Shown piece by piece: positions 1-7,657 of a stretch of 31,841 nucleotides of DNA. How positions within the stretch are numbered: the first letter of the stretch is position 1; every line of letters starts with the position of its first letter. The position numbers and the translations under genes were made by a program. The notes beneath the pieces were generated by a model. The model ran no database searches. It had not been told where the DNA came from and worked only from the letters and a program-made list of their open reading frames with translations. This stretch comes from Quadrisphaera sp. (GTDB lineage: Bacteria > Actinomycetota > Actinomycetes > Actinomycetales > Quadrisphaeraceae): positions 1-31,841 of the forward strand of contig JARIBR010000342.1 in NCBI GenBank assembly GCA_029258695.1, read 5' to 3'.

Positions 1-1086
1 GCGGTTGGCGTCCCAGAAGAGGTACCCGCCCGTCCCGGCCGCCAGCACGGCCGCGGCGACGACGCCGGCAGCCACCGGGTGCGCGGCGATGCCCGACGCC
101 GAGGCGAAGAGGCCCTGGCTCGCGCCCGCGGCGGCGGACGACCCACCACCCGTGGTGACTGCCGCTCCGCCTGCGGACCCCGCAGCCGCCGAGCCACCGC
201 CCGCCGCGCTCGTCGACGACCCGCCCTGCGCTGCCGCTCCGCCAGCACCAGCACCAGCACCAGCACCAGCACCAGCACCAGCACCGATGGTCGCCAGCGG
301 GCCCCCCGCGGACGAGCCCCAGCCGAGCTGGGCCGCGGTCAGCCCGAGCAGGGCCGCGGGCAGCAGGTCGGCGCCGAGCGTGGCGTTGACCTCGACCAGC
401 TCGTCCCGCACGCGCCGGCAGTCGGGGCACGCCGCCAGGTGCTCGTCGAGCGCCCGGCGGTCCCGGCGTCCCAGCGAGGACCTCACCGCCGGCGCCAGCA
501 GCTCGACGACCCGTTCGTGACCGGCCGGCACCTGCGAGGCGTGCTCGCGCAGCCACGCCGTGCGCAACCCCTCACGCGCCCGCACCGCGAGCTGCGCGAC
601 CGCCCGTGCGCTGATGCCCAGCAGCGGGGCGACCTGGGCGGGCGCCTCGCCCTGGATCTCGGTGTGCCACAGCACGAGCTGCCAGCGCTCGGGCAGGCTG
701 CGGTACGCGCGGCTGGCCAGGCGCTGCTCGAGCTCCCCGACCACGGGGTCCCCGATGTCGTGCTCCTGGTGCAGCGGGGCGTCGGCCTCGTCCAGGGACT
801 CCACCGGCGTGACGCGGCGCTCACGGCGGTAGCGGTCGACGGCCGCGTTGCGCACCGCGCGCAACAGGTAGGGCCGGAAGGCCACGTCCGGCCCGCCGCC
901 CTCGCGGAGCACGGTGAAGGTCCGGGTGAACGCGTCGGCGACCACGTCCTCGGCGTCACGGTCGGCGATCTGCCGGGCGACTCCGAGCGCGACCCCGACG
1001 TGCCGCTCGTAGAGCTGGGCGTAAGCGCCGGTGTCACCGGTGCGCGACCGGACGATGAGCGTCGAGTCGTCCACGATGGTCACCAC
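1..1086 (-). CDS. ECF-type RNA polymerase sigma factor fused to a C-terminal zinc-finger anti-sigma domain and membrane segment (partial, runs off the left edge)
   Basis: At least 361 residues are visible. Counting from the second of two adjacent GTG codons (1083), residues ~18-90 form sigma region 2, ending DRYRRERR. Residues ~115-182 form sigma region 4, including LPERWQLVLWHTEIQGE and a helix-turn-helix around 150-170. A zinc-binding anti-sigma motif follows: His215, Cys219 and Cys222 in EHLAACPDC. Next come a Gly/Ala linker with an (AG)n tract coded by hexamer repeats, and a hydrophobic segment ending AAGTGGYLFWD just before the window edge. The fusion suggests a sigma factor that carries its own inhibitory domain and is tethered to the membrane. 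Its sensory part should lie outside the window. The start is GTG 1086 or 1083, behind a weak G-rich SD; the frame is open to a stop at 1141-1143 but has no better start. The family call is firm; the signal sensed is unknown. Confidence 0.88.
   Translation of the reverse strand, partial: MVTIVDDSTLIVRSRTGDTGAYAQLYERHVGVALGVARQIADRDAEDVVADAFTRTFTVLREGGGPDVAFRPYLLRAVRNAAVDRYRRERRVTPVESLDEADAPLHQEHDIGDPVVGELEQRLASRAYRSLPERWQLVLWHTEIQGEAPAQVAPLLGISARAVAQLAVRAREGLRTAWLREHASQVPAGHERVVELLAPAVRSSLGRRDRRALDEHLAACPDCRRVRDELVEVNATLGADLLPAALLGLTAAQLGWGSSAGGPLATIGAGAGAGAGAGAGAGGAAAQGGSSTSAAGGGSAAAGSAGGAAVTTGGGSSAAAGASQGLFASASGIAAHPVAAGVVAAAVLAAGTGGYLFWDANR
244..285. repeat. Hexanucleotide tandem repeat AGCACC x7 inside the sigma factor gene
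   Basis: Seven exact copies of AGCACC occur in a row. On the coding (minus) strand they read GGTGCT and encode the alternating Gly-Ala tract of the linker between zinc finger and membrane segment. The unit is two codons long, so copy-number change would alter linker length without shifting frame. Confidence 0.95.
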
Positions 1087-1409
1087 GGCCCCCAGCGGCA
1101 GAGCGGAGCCGGACGAGGGTCCCGTACCGGCGATCGGACATCACGCCTGACCTCGCACATCGCCCGATCAGGCCAAACAGGACGAGGCAGAGCATACCGG
1201 CCATCGCCGCCCGACAGCCCGCTCGCCCCGGCGGGGAGCACCCCGCCGAGAGGCCCGGCCCGAGGAGCTGCCGGCTCGACACCCCACCGGCAGGTCGCTG
1301 GGCGTCACGATCGGTCGGCACACTGAGACCCGCGGGAGCCACGCTGTGCCCGCTGACGCCCCCGTCCAGCCCCGTCCAGCCCCGTCCAGCCCCGTCCAGC
1401 CCCGAGCAG
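1087..1409. other. Intergenic region between divergent sigma factor and kinase-like genes
   Basis: A 323-nt gap separates the two divergent starts. It must hold promoters for both genes, but I found no convincing -35/-10 pair. The least GC-rich patch is around 1160-1200 (AGGCCAAACAGG to GAGCATACC). The right end is taken by a 10-bp tandem repeat (separate entry). Several long open frames cross the gap but look like GC-driven noise. Confidence 0.5.
1361..1400. repeat. Decamer CCCGTCCAGC x4, directly upstream of the kinase-like gene
   Basis: Four exact head-to-tail copies of CCCGTCCAGC are followed by a partial fifth (CCCG, 1401-1404). The array ends 5-10 nt before the start codon of the next gene. 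It therefore lies in the leader or promoter rather than in an obvious coding sequence. A 10-bp unit is close to one helical turn, so identical sites would lie on one face of the DNA. Confidence 0.9.
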
Positions 1410-2114
1410 GTGACCACCGTGCGAGACGACGCACCCAGACGGGACCGCCTGGTCACCCCCCTCGACGAGGAGGGCCGGTACGAGCCGTGGCCCGCGGGCC
1501 CCCGCGGCGGCGACCCGGCGGTCGCGCCCGCCCGCGACACCCTGTCGGGAGCCCGCGTGAGCGTCCTGCAGGCCGCCGCCGCGCCGACGACCCACGAGAC
1601 GCTGGAGCGCCTGCGGGCCTGGACGCAGGTGCGCCACGAGCACCTGGCCGAGGTGCGGGCGGTCGAACCGGTGGACGAGAGGGTGCTGGTGGTCTGCGAG
1701 CCGCTGCACGGCCGACCGGTCCTCGGGCAGCCGGACCCCCCGGTGGTCACCGTCAGAGCGGTGCACCGGCTCAGCGCCCAGCTGCTCGGCGCGGTGGCCG
1801 CGCTCCACCGCGCCGGACTGGTCCACGGGGCGCTCACGGGCCAGAGCGTGCTCCTGACCCGCGACGGGAGGATCGGTGGCGACGTCGACCTTACCCTGCT
1901 CCCCGTCCCGGTCGCCACGGGCACGGTCGCCACGGGCACGGCCGCCACGGACCGCGGCCGCGACGACGACGTCGCCGCCGCGGCCGGGGTGCTGCTGGGG
2001 CTGCTGCGCCGGTCGCCGGTCGGCGGGCTCGAGGAGTCGGTCCTCGCGGCAGCCCTCACCCGCGAGCTGGAGCGCGCGCTCCGGGCGCCCGGCTCTCCGC
2101 CCCCCGAACGGTGA
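1410..2114 (+). CDS. Degenerate serine/threonine protein kinase-like protein (probable pseudokinase)
   Basis: 234 residues from GTG 1410. The middle and C-terminal parts resemble a bacterial Ser/Thr kinase C-lobe. VHRLSAQLLGAVAALHRAGL (118-137) matches the helix before the catalytic loop, and HGALTGQSVLL (139-149) sits where HRDLKxxN is expected. The catalytic Asp and Asn are missing (HGA...S), no VAIK-type lysine is seen in the short N-lobe, and the DFG position reads DVD. A non-catalytic scaffold or regulator is therefore the best guess. GAGCAGG at 1404-1410 would fit a start at GTG 1419 (8-nt spacing) better than GTG 1410, so the protein may be three residues shorter. The gene converges on the LysM gene. 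No transmembrane segment is seen. The kinase fold is inferred, not certain. Confidence 0.6.
   Translation: MTTVRDDAPRRDRLVTPLDEEGRYEPWPAGPRGGDPAVAPARDTLSGARVSVLQAAAAPTTHETLERLRAWTQVRHEHLAEVRAVEPVDERVLVVCEPLHGRPVLGQPDPPVVTVRAVHRLSAQLLGAVAALHRAGLVHGALTGQSVLLTRDGRIGGDVDLTLLPVPVATGTVATGTAATDRGRDDDVAAAAGVLLGLLRRSPVGGLEESVLAAALTRELERALRAPGSPPPER
1911..1950. repeat. 15-nt tandem repeat within the kinase-like gene
   Basis: GTCGCCACGGGCACG occurs at 1911-1925 and 1926-1940, followed by a partial variant at 1941-1950. It encodes VATGT-type repeats in a loop after the degenerate activation-segment region. The unit is five codons, so frame is preserved. Confidence 0.85.
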
Positions 2115-2135
2115 GACGCCGCTCGGGGAGGCGTC
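2115..2135 (+). terminator. Hairpin directly after the kinase-like gene, between convergent genes
   Basis: GACGCC (2115-2120) pairs with GGCGTC (2130-2135) over a 9-nt loop, starting one base after the TGA stop. There is no U-tract, which is common in very GC-rich genomes. It could end transcription from either side of the 55-nt convergent gap. Confidence 0.35.
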
Positions 2136-2169
2136 CGCCCCGGCGTGCCCGGCTCGTCCACCGCGGCCG

Positions 2170-3183
2170 TCAGCGCAGCGGCGGCACCACCAGCTCCTGG
2201 CCGGCTCGGATGAGGTCCGGGTCGTCGCCGATCACCTGACGGTTGGCCTCGTAGAGCGTGGGCCACGCGGCGAGCACCTCGTCGGACGAGGCATCACCTC
2301 CCAGCGCGTCGTTCGTGATCGACCACAGGCTCTCCCCCGGCTCGACGACCACGCGGCTCGCCGTCGCGGGGGGTGCGGCCGCGCTGCGGCCGTCCGACAG
2401 GTCGGGGATGCTCAGCTGCTCGCCCGTGCGGATCATGTTCGGGTCGTCACCGATGACGTCCCGGTTCGCCTCGTAGATGGTCGGCCAGGTGTCGACGACC
2501 GCCTGGTCGGACGGGTCGCCCGGCAGCGCGTCCTCGGTGATCGACCACAGGCTGTCCCCGGAGGAGATCGCATAGCTGGTCGGGGCGGGGCCGTCCTCCT
2601 CCTCGTCCTGCTGCGGCGCCGGCGAGGTGTCATCGGTGTCCTCGGCGTCGCCGGCCGAGGGGGCGGAGCCGGAGGTCGCGCTCGGCTCACCCTCGCTCGC
2701 CTCACCCTCGCTCGCCTCACCCTCGCTCGACCCCGCCGAGCGAGACGACGCTCCGCCGTCCGGCACGGCAGCGGACGCGTCGGCGTCGGCGTCGGCGTCG
2801 TCCGTCGCTGCGGGGGAGGCCTCGGCGTCCTCGGCGCTCTCGCTCGGCGACGCTGACGAGGTCGTACCCGAAGCGCTGTCCTCCGACGGGGCGGGCGACG
2901 TGGGCGTCTGCGCGCTCTCGCTCGGCTCGGCGACCGGCTCCTCCTCGCTGGCGCTCTCGCTCGCGCCGAGAGCATCGGGCGCGTCGGCGGCGTCCGTGTC
3001 CGCGTCGTCCCCGGTGAACGCACCGGTGACGACGCCGCCGGTGACCGCTCCGGCGGCCACGACGCCCACGAGGGCGGCCGCGATCCAGCCGCGGCGCCGT
3101 CGCCGCTCCTTCTCCTGGGCCTCGAAGAGCGAGTCCACGTCGATCTGGTCCGAGCGGGACCCGCTGTCGTCACCGGTCGTCAT
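2170..3183 (-). CDS. Membrane-anchored protein with two C-terminal LysM domains
   Basis: 337 residues. The N-terminal ~32 residues are charged and end RRRRRG, followed by one membrane helix (~33-55), so the bulk should face outside. Residues ~58-200 are a Ser/Glu/Ala/Asp-rich, low-complexity stalk with SEGEA repeats. Two LysM-like repeats follow at ~202-260 and ~276-337, each with (D/E)SLWSIT near its start and a WPT(I/L)YEANR core. LysM modules bind N-acetylglucosamine-containing polymers such as peptidoglycan; no catalytic domain is present. The start ATG 3183 follows GAGAGGACC. The ORF overlaps the end of the upstream Wzz-like gene by 14 nt, so the two are probably co-translated. A role linking EPS assembly to the wall is plausible but inferred. 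Confidence 0.85.
   Translation of the reverse strand: MTTGDDSGSRSDQIDVDSLFEAQEKERRRRRGWIAAALVGVVAAGAVTGGVVTGAFTGDDADTDAADAPDALGASESASEEEPVAEPSESAQTPTSPAPSEDSASGTTSSASPSESAEDAEASPAATDDADADADASAAVPDGGASSRSAGSSEGEASEGEASEGEPSATSGSAPSAGDAEDTDDTSPAPQQDEEEDGPAPTSYAISSGDSLWSITEDALPGDPSDQAVVDTWPTIYEANRDVIGDDPNMIRTGEQLSIPDLSDGRSAAAPPATASRVVVEPGESLWSITNDALGGDASSDEVLAAWPTLYEANRQVIGDDPDLIRAGQELVVPPLR
2686..2730. repeat. 15-nt repeat x3 in the LysM protein stalk
   Basis: CTCACCCTCGCTCGC is repeated three times (the third copy ends in A). On the minus strand it encodes the SEGEA units of the acidic stalk. The length is a multiple of three. Confidence 0.9.
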
Positions 3184-5239
3184 GGTGGTCCTCTCGCAGG
3201 GGCTGGTCCGCCGGCCTGGTGCCGGAGGGCAGATAGGTGGCCAGAGCGGCGCCCGAGCTCACCGGCGCGGCGGTGGTGGCCCGGCCGGCGCCGGCGCTCG
3301 TCGCTCTCAGGGCCGCGGCGAGGGAGTCCGCGGCGCCGGAGTCGTCCGCTCTCGGGGCAGGAGCGCTCAACGGGTCCCGTGGTCGGTCCGGGTGCGGCTC
3401 CGGGCGTGCCTCGAGCCCGGGGGGGATCCACGACACCGGGTCGGGTGACCGGGCTCCCCGCTGGACGAGGATGACGGCGACGACCGGGCTCCCGGCGCGC
3501 TGCAGCTGCGCAGCCGCCTCACGGACCGCCCGGTGGCTGGTGGACCCGGCGAGCACCACGAGGACGGAGACGTCCGCGACCTGCGCCACGCGCAGGCTGG
3601 TCTCGGCGTCGGCCAGCGGCGGGCTGGCCAGCACCACGCGGTCGGAGCTCTCGGTGAGACGGTCGAGGAGCAGGGGCAGGCGGCGCGAGCCCATGAGGTC
3701 GCGACCGACGGCGTCGTCCTCGCGCGGCCAGCGCAGCGGCAGGACCGCCAGGCGTGGCCGGTCGGTCCTCGAGACCTCGTCGACCGCGTGACCCGCCTCG
3801 GGGAGGCGCTCGAGCACCTCCCGCGCGGACGGACGACGCGTGGGACCGCCAGCGCCGACCAGCACCGTCCGGGCACCTCCCGCGGCGGAGGCCACGGCGA
3901 CGTCGATGCTGCGCAGCGCTGCACCGGTGTCGCTCGACCCGCCGACCACGGTGACCACGGCGTGGCCGAACCGCGTGGCGAGCACCTCGTCGAGGACGCG
4001 GTAGGGCTCGAGGTCGCGGAACCGCGGGTCGGCGCGGCGCAGCGAGGAGCGGCGCGGCTCCCCGACCCGGACGACGCTGCCGGCGCCGCTGGCCTCCACC
4101 GCGTCCTGCGGCACCACGACGAGCCGGCGAGCCCGGTCGAGCACCCACAGCGCCGCCAGGACCAGGGCAGCGCCCACGGCGGCGCCGACGGCGAACCCCA
4201 CGAGCACGCGCACCCACCAGGGCGCCGCCACGATCGTCGTCACCCCGGCCGCGACGGCGGAGGTGGTGCCGAGGAGGAGCGCCCCGCCGAGCGTCCACGG
4301 GGCGTTCGCCGCGACCAGGGCGGACCACCGGCCTCCACGCTGCTCCGCGTCGGTCACCGGGGTCGGCCCAGCAGCCGTCGACCCGGCAGCGACGGGATCA
4401 GCAACCACGGGATCAGCAGCCACGGGATCAGCGGCCACGGGATCAGCGGCCTCGGGATCAGCAGCGACGGGCTCACGTCGCCCGGGGACCCCCGCTCGGT
4501 CAGCGCTCAGCGGACCGGACCGGACCGCGGTCCCCGGTGCGGCAGCAGCCACTGCCGGTGCCGGTGCCGGTGCCGGTGCCGGTGCCGGTGCCGTCGAGGC
4601 TGTCGCGCGCTCGCGCTCCGCAACGTCCACCGAGCGCTCGCCCTCCTCGGGCACGCCTCCCGTGGGCCGGCGCAGCAGGGGGGCCAGCAGCAGGGCGAGC
4701 GCGGCGAGGAGGGCGCCGAGCCCGGCACCGAGGGCGCTCCAGGCGAGCGGGCGCGGGCTCGCCGGCCCCGTGGGCACCGTGGCGGGCTGCACCAGCGTCA
4801 GCCGCGCGGCGTCCAGACCCACCAGCGACGGCCCCTCCTCCACGCTGACCTGCGCCCAGGTCTCCGCGATGCGCGCCGCGCCGCGGGCGTCGCCCGCCCG
4901 CGCGGTGACGTCGAGCGCGATGGTGTCGGGGACCATCTCCACCGTCGTCGCGGCGGTCAGCTCCTCGACGGTGTCCGCGGTCGGCCCGCGCGCCGCCACC
5001 TCCTCACCGACCACCGACCCCCCGAGGCTCTGCGCGAAGGTCGCGGCGTACAACGCCGCGGTCTCGGCCTGCTCGGCGACGGGCCTGCCCTCGTCGTCGA
5101 CGGAGACGACCAGCCGGGCGCTCGCGGAGTAGACGGGCGTGACGGCTTGCGCGGCCAGCCAGGCGAGGCCCGCGCACACCAGGGCGGCCACGGCCACCAC
5201 CGCGAGGCGGGTCGCGAGCGCGGTGCTGGGACGGTGCAT
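3170..5239 (-). CDS. Wzz-type polysaccharide co-polymerase fused to a degenerate tyrosine-kinase (CpsD-like) domain
   Basis: 689 residues from ATG 5239, chosen because GAGGGG lies 5 nt upstream; the open frame continues 35 codons further without a good start. Membrane helices are predicted at ~11-31 and ~166-190, flanking an extracytoplasmic Wzz-like segment (PVYSASARLVVSVDDEG at ~35-51). Two more helices follow at ~316-340 and ~344-367. Residues ~420-600 resemble the CpsD/YwqD ATPase (FGHAVVTVVGGSSDTGAA, later DRVVLASPPLAD). The Walker A lysine is absent, with GGSSDTGAA in its place, so ATP-dependent autophosphorylation is doubtful. Pro-Ala (~218-229) and PVAAD (~258-285) repeats form the loop between helices 2 and 3. 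Wzz-family proteins set polymer length in Wzy-dependent EPS assembly, and the neighbours fit. Its 3' end overlaps the LysM gene. Confidence 0.82.
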   Translation of the reverse strand: MHRPSTALATRLAVVAVAALVCAGLAWLAAQAVTPVYSASARLVVSVDDEGRPVAEQAETAALYAATFAQSLGGSVVGEEVAARGPTADTVEELTAATTVEMVPDTIALDVTARAGDARGAARIAETWAQVSVEEGPSLVGLDAARLTLVQPATVPTGPASPRPLAWSALGAGLGALLAALALLLAPLLRRPTGGVPEEGERSVDVAERERATASTAPAPAPAPAPAPAVAAAAPGTAVRSGPLSADRAGVPGRREPVAADPEAADPVAADPVAADPVVADPVAAGSTAAGPTPVTDAEQRGGRWSALVAANAPWTLGGALLLGTTSAVAAGVTTIVAAPWWVRVLVGFAVGAAVGAALVLAALWVLDRARRLVVVPQDAVEASGAGSVVRVGEPRRSSLRRADPRFRDLEPYRVLDEVLATRFGHAVVTVVGGSSDTGAALRSIDVAVASAAGGARTVLVGAGGPTRRPSAREVLERLPEAGHAVDEVSRTDRPRLAVLPLRWPREDDAVGRDLMGSRRLPLLLDRLTESSDRVVLASPPLADAETSLRVAQVADVSVLVVLAGSTSHRAVREAAAQLQRAGSPVVAVILVQRGARSPDPVSWIPPGLEARPEPHPDRPRDPLSAPAPRADDSGAADSLAAALRATSAGAGRATTAAPVSSGAALATYLPSGTRPADQPLREDHHDDR
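4394..4468. repeat. 15-nt repeat x5 in the Wzz-like gene
   Basis: Five near-identical copies of GGGATCAGCAGCCAC (variants at positions 10-14) lie head to tail. On the minus strand they encode repeated five-residue units of the PVAAD type in the loop between the second and third membrane helices. Confidence 0.9.
4555..4590. repeat. Hexamer CCGGTG x6 in the Wzz-like gene
   Basis: Six exact copies of CCGGTG occur. On the minus strand they read CACCGG and encode the alternating Ala-Pro tract at about residues 218-229 of the Wzz-like protein. Confidence 0.92.
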
Positions 5240-5292
5240 GTCATCCCCTCGTCGAGCTGTCGGTCGGTGGTGCGGTCGTGCCGGCCGCCGCG

Positions 5293-5350
5293 TCAGCCGC
5301 CTGACACGGCGGCTGATCATGACCAGCAGTTCGCGCGGTGTCAACGCGCG
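5293..5350 (-). promoter_or_regulatory. Two hairpins in the leader of the Wzz-like gene
   Basis: TCAGCCGCC (5293-5301) pairs perfectly with GGCGGCTGA (5308-5316) across a 6-nt loop. CGCGCG (5332-5337) pairs with CGCGCG (5345-5350) across a 7-nt loop. Both lie 54-111 nt upstream of the ATG of the Wzz-like gene on its strand, in a 213-nt gap behind the preceding minus-strand gene. They could be operators, a leader structure, or the terminator of the upstream glycosyltransferase gene. I see no clear -10/-35 pair. Confidence 0.35.
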
Positions 5351-5407
5351 GAGAGCCAGTCCGCAGCGTTCTCACGCCATGGAACTGCTCCACTACTGAC
5401 GGACGCC

Positions 5408-5427
5408 ACCGCGGGGTACCACGCGGT
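5408..5427 (-). terminator. Hairpin downstream of the glycosyltransferase gene
   Basis: ACCGCG (5408-5413) and CGCGGT (5422-5427) form a 6-bp stem with an 8-nt loop, 26-45 nt past the stop codon of the minus-strand glycosyltransferase gene. It has no U-tract. This is a weak candidate. Confidence 0.25.
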
Positions 5428-5452
5428 TCCGACGACCTTCTTGCCGGAGATG

Positions 5453-7657
5453 TCATCTCGCCCGGTCCTCGGGGTCGCGGCGCACCAGCACCTCCAGGGC
5501 CCCGGACGCCTTGGCGAGGTCCTTGACCGCCATCGCGAGCGGGACGAGCCCCGCGGCGCGGGCCGCCGCCGCGGGGCTGGACGCCTCTGCCACGGCCCGG
5601 CTCACGGGGACGCTGAGGTACGCCGCCGCGCCGCAGAGCGCCGCCCCGCGGCGCAGCCGCGCCGCGCGGCCGGGCACCAGGGCGGCAGCACCGGCCACGT
5701 AGGCGACGGCGCGCAGCAGGTCGCGAGCGACGGCGCGGTGGTGGTGGGCCTGGGCGTCGCCGCGGCCGTAGTGCCGGTACATCGCCGCGGTCCCCCGCCA
5801 CGTCGGCGCCTGGTCCCAGGTGACCGACGCGTCACCGACGAGGACGACGCCTCGTCCGGCGTCCCGCACGGCGTGCGCGGCGTCGACGTCCTCGGCGGCG
5901 CGGCGGCGGTCGTCGAAGCGGCCGATGGCCGTCCACGCGGTCCGGGTGATGGCGAGAGAGCGGCCGGCCGGGGCGTCCGCGGCCACCCGCAGGCCGAAGG
6001 CGGCGTGCCACGCCCTGCGCCACAGCCCGGCGGAGCGGCGCGGCGTCGGGTCCGGGTAGCAGGCGGCCGCCACCGCGGCCTCCCACGCGCCGCGGCGCGA
6101 GACGACGTAGCGACCGGTCAGCAGCCCCGGCGTCGGGGTCGCCGCCCCCGCGGCCCGCATGGCGTCCAGCCAGCCGGGCACCGGCCGGGTGCCCGCGTCG
6201 GCGAAGACCACGAGCTCGTGGCGGGCACGCTCCAGGCCGCTGTTGCGGGCCGCGCCGACCCCGCCGTTGCGCTCGCGGCGCACCAGGCTCACGTCGGCGC
6301 TCGTGGCCGCCGCGGCCGCCAGAACCTGCTCCGCGGTGTCGTCGGGGCTGGCGTCGTCGACGGCCAGGAGCTCGTCGCCGGCCCGCAGCTGCTCGACCAC
6401 GGACTCGACGAGGGAGCGCACGTGCGGGCCCTCGGCGAACAGCGGCGCCACCACCGAGACAGCCGGGGCGCCCCGGACGGGCTCGCCGGCGCCGGCGCGC
6501 CCCGCTGACGCGGCCAGCGCCGAGGCGAGCGTGTCCGCGAGGGCGGCGTCGCCCGGGTGCTGCGACGCGGCCTCGCGGGCCGCCGCGCCCGCGTGCTGCG
6601 CGCGACGGTGCGGCGGGTCGTGGGGGCCGGGGGCCAGGTCCTCCAGGGCCCGGGTGACCGCCGCCACGTCACCCGGGGGCACCAGCGCGACCCCGGGCCC
6701 GGCACCGGCGTCGAGGAGGGCGTCGGCGGCGGGGCACGGGGTGGCGACCACGGCCGTGCCCGCCGCGGCACCCTCGAGCACGGCCATGCCGTAGCCCTCG
6801 CGCCCGGGGCCCGCGCCGGCGGGACGCGTCAGCTGCAGCAGGGCCTGCCCCCCGGCCATGAGCCGGGCCGCTTCCGGCACCGTCCCCAGCAGGTGCACGC
6901 GCTCGCCCGCACCGGCCGCGCGCGCCTGGGCGGCCAGGCGCGCCCGCAGCCCCGGCGCGTCGGGGTGGTCCTCGCCGATGACGGCCAGGTGCCAACCGGT
7001 GGTGGCGGCCACCGCGGCCACCGCGTCGTCGAGCCCCTTGAGGGGGATCAGCGACCCGACCGCCAGCGCGAGGGGCGCCGTGCCGGGCAGGACGCCGCCG
7101 GCGGCTGCCGCGAGCGCCTCGAGCTCGCGCCGGGCGTCGTCGGCGGGCAGCGGCGACGCGGTGGGCAGCGGCGGGGCCACGACGACGGGCTCTCGCCCGG
7201 TGCCCGCGCGGCCCACGGCGCCCGAGGGGGCGACCACCGCGGCGCACGCCCGCGCCACGGCGGCGCTGATCGCCCCGTCCAGCGCGTGGTCGTGCTTGGC
7301 CCACACGAGCGCGCGGCCGTCCACCACGGCGCTGGGCACGGCCGCGGCGGCAGCGCGGATCCCGTTGGCGAGGACGACGTCGGCGTCGAGGCCGTCCAGG
7401 ACCGAGCGCAGCGCCACCGACGCCCGGGCCACCGCGGCGTGACCGCGGCCGGCGGGGACGTCGGTGACGGCGACGCCGCGCCGGCGCCACTGCTCGTGCA
7501 GCGGGCCCTCGCCGTCGCCGAGGACCACGGCGCGGACGTCGAGGCGGTCGGTGGCGTCCAGCAGGCGCAGCAGCCAGCGCTCGGCGCCGCCGACGGAGGC
7601 GGTGGGGCAGACCACGACGACGTCCAGCCGTGGTGAGAGCAGCGACGAGGTCTCCAT
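5453..7657 (-). CDS. Two-domain glycosyltransferase (GT4 domain followed by GT2 domain)
   Basis: 734 residues from ATG 7657. The frame stays open upstream, but that extension is Arg/Ser-rich and overlaps the divergent deacetylase gene. Residues ~10-345 are a GT-B glycosyltransferase of family 4. They have a Gly-rich start (PTASVGGAERW, 18-28), VGSLIPLKGL (~200-209) and the donor-site E-x7-E motif (Glu287/Glu295 in EGYGMAVLEG). Residues ~399-640 are a GT-A family 2 domain: SVVAPLFAEG, DDASPDDT (434-441), NGGVGAARNSG, and FADAGT (~485-490) where DxD is expected. A later AEDVDAAH segment and a hydrophobic tail follow. The protein would add two sugars, or one sugar and a modification, to the lipid-linked repeat unit at the inner face of the membrane. 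The acceptor and sugars cannot be read from sequence. Confidence 0.9.
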   Translation of the reverse strand: METSSLLSPRLDVVVVCPTASVGGAERWLLRLLDATDRLDVRAVVLGDGEGPLHEQWRRRGVAVTDVPAGRGHAAVARASVALRSVLDGLDADVVLANGIRAAAAAVPSAVVDGRALVWAKHDHALDGAISAAVARACAAVVAPSGAVGRAGTGREPVVVAPPLPTASPLPADDARRELEALAAAAGGVLPGTAPLALAVGSLIPLKGLDDAVAAVAATTGWHLAVIGEDHPDAPGLRARLAAQARAAGAGERVHLLGTVPEAARLMAGGQALLQLTRPAGAGPGREGYGMAVLEGAAAGTAVVATPCPAADALLDAGAGPGVALVPPGDVAAVTRALEDLAPGPHDPPHRRAQHAGAAAREAASQHPGDAALADTLASALAASAGRAGAGEPVRGAPAVSVVAPLFAEGPHVRSLVESVVEQLRAGDELLAVDDASPDDTAEQVLAAAAATSADVSLVRRERNGGVGAARNSGLERARHELVVFADAGTRPVPGWLDAMRAAGAATPTPGLLTGRYVVSRRGAWEAAVAAACYPDPTPRRSAGLWRRAWHAAFGLRVAADAPAGRSLAITRTAWTAIGRFDDRRRAAEDVDAAHAVRDAGRGVVLVGDASVTWDQAPTWRGTAAMYRHYGRGDAQAHHHRAVARDLLRAVAYVAGAAALVPGRAARLRRGAALCGAAAYLSVPVSRAVAEASSPAAAARAAGLVPLAMAVKDLAKASGALEVLVRRDPEDRAR

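Noticed and set aside
244..4590. Short direct repeats as a possible CRISPR array
   Set aside because: The repeats are contiguous, 6-15 nt, without unique spacers, mostly inside genes in codon register, and no cas genes are present.
3533..6508. Very long plus-strand open frame (about 990 codons) antisense to the Wzz-like and glycosyltransferase genes
   Set aside because: The product is Arg/Gly/His-rich with no domain. It shadows two clear minus-strand genes and crosses their intergenic region, as expected for very GC-rich DNA where stops are rare.
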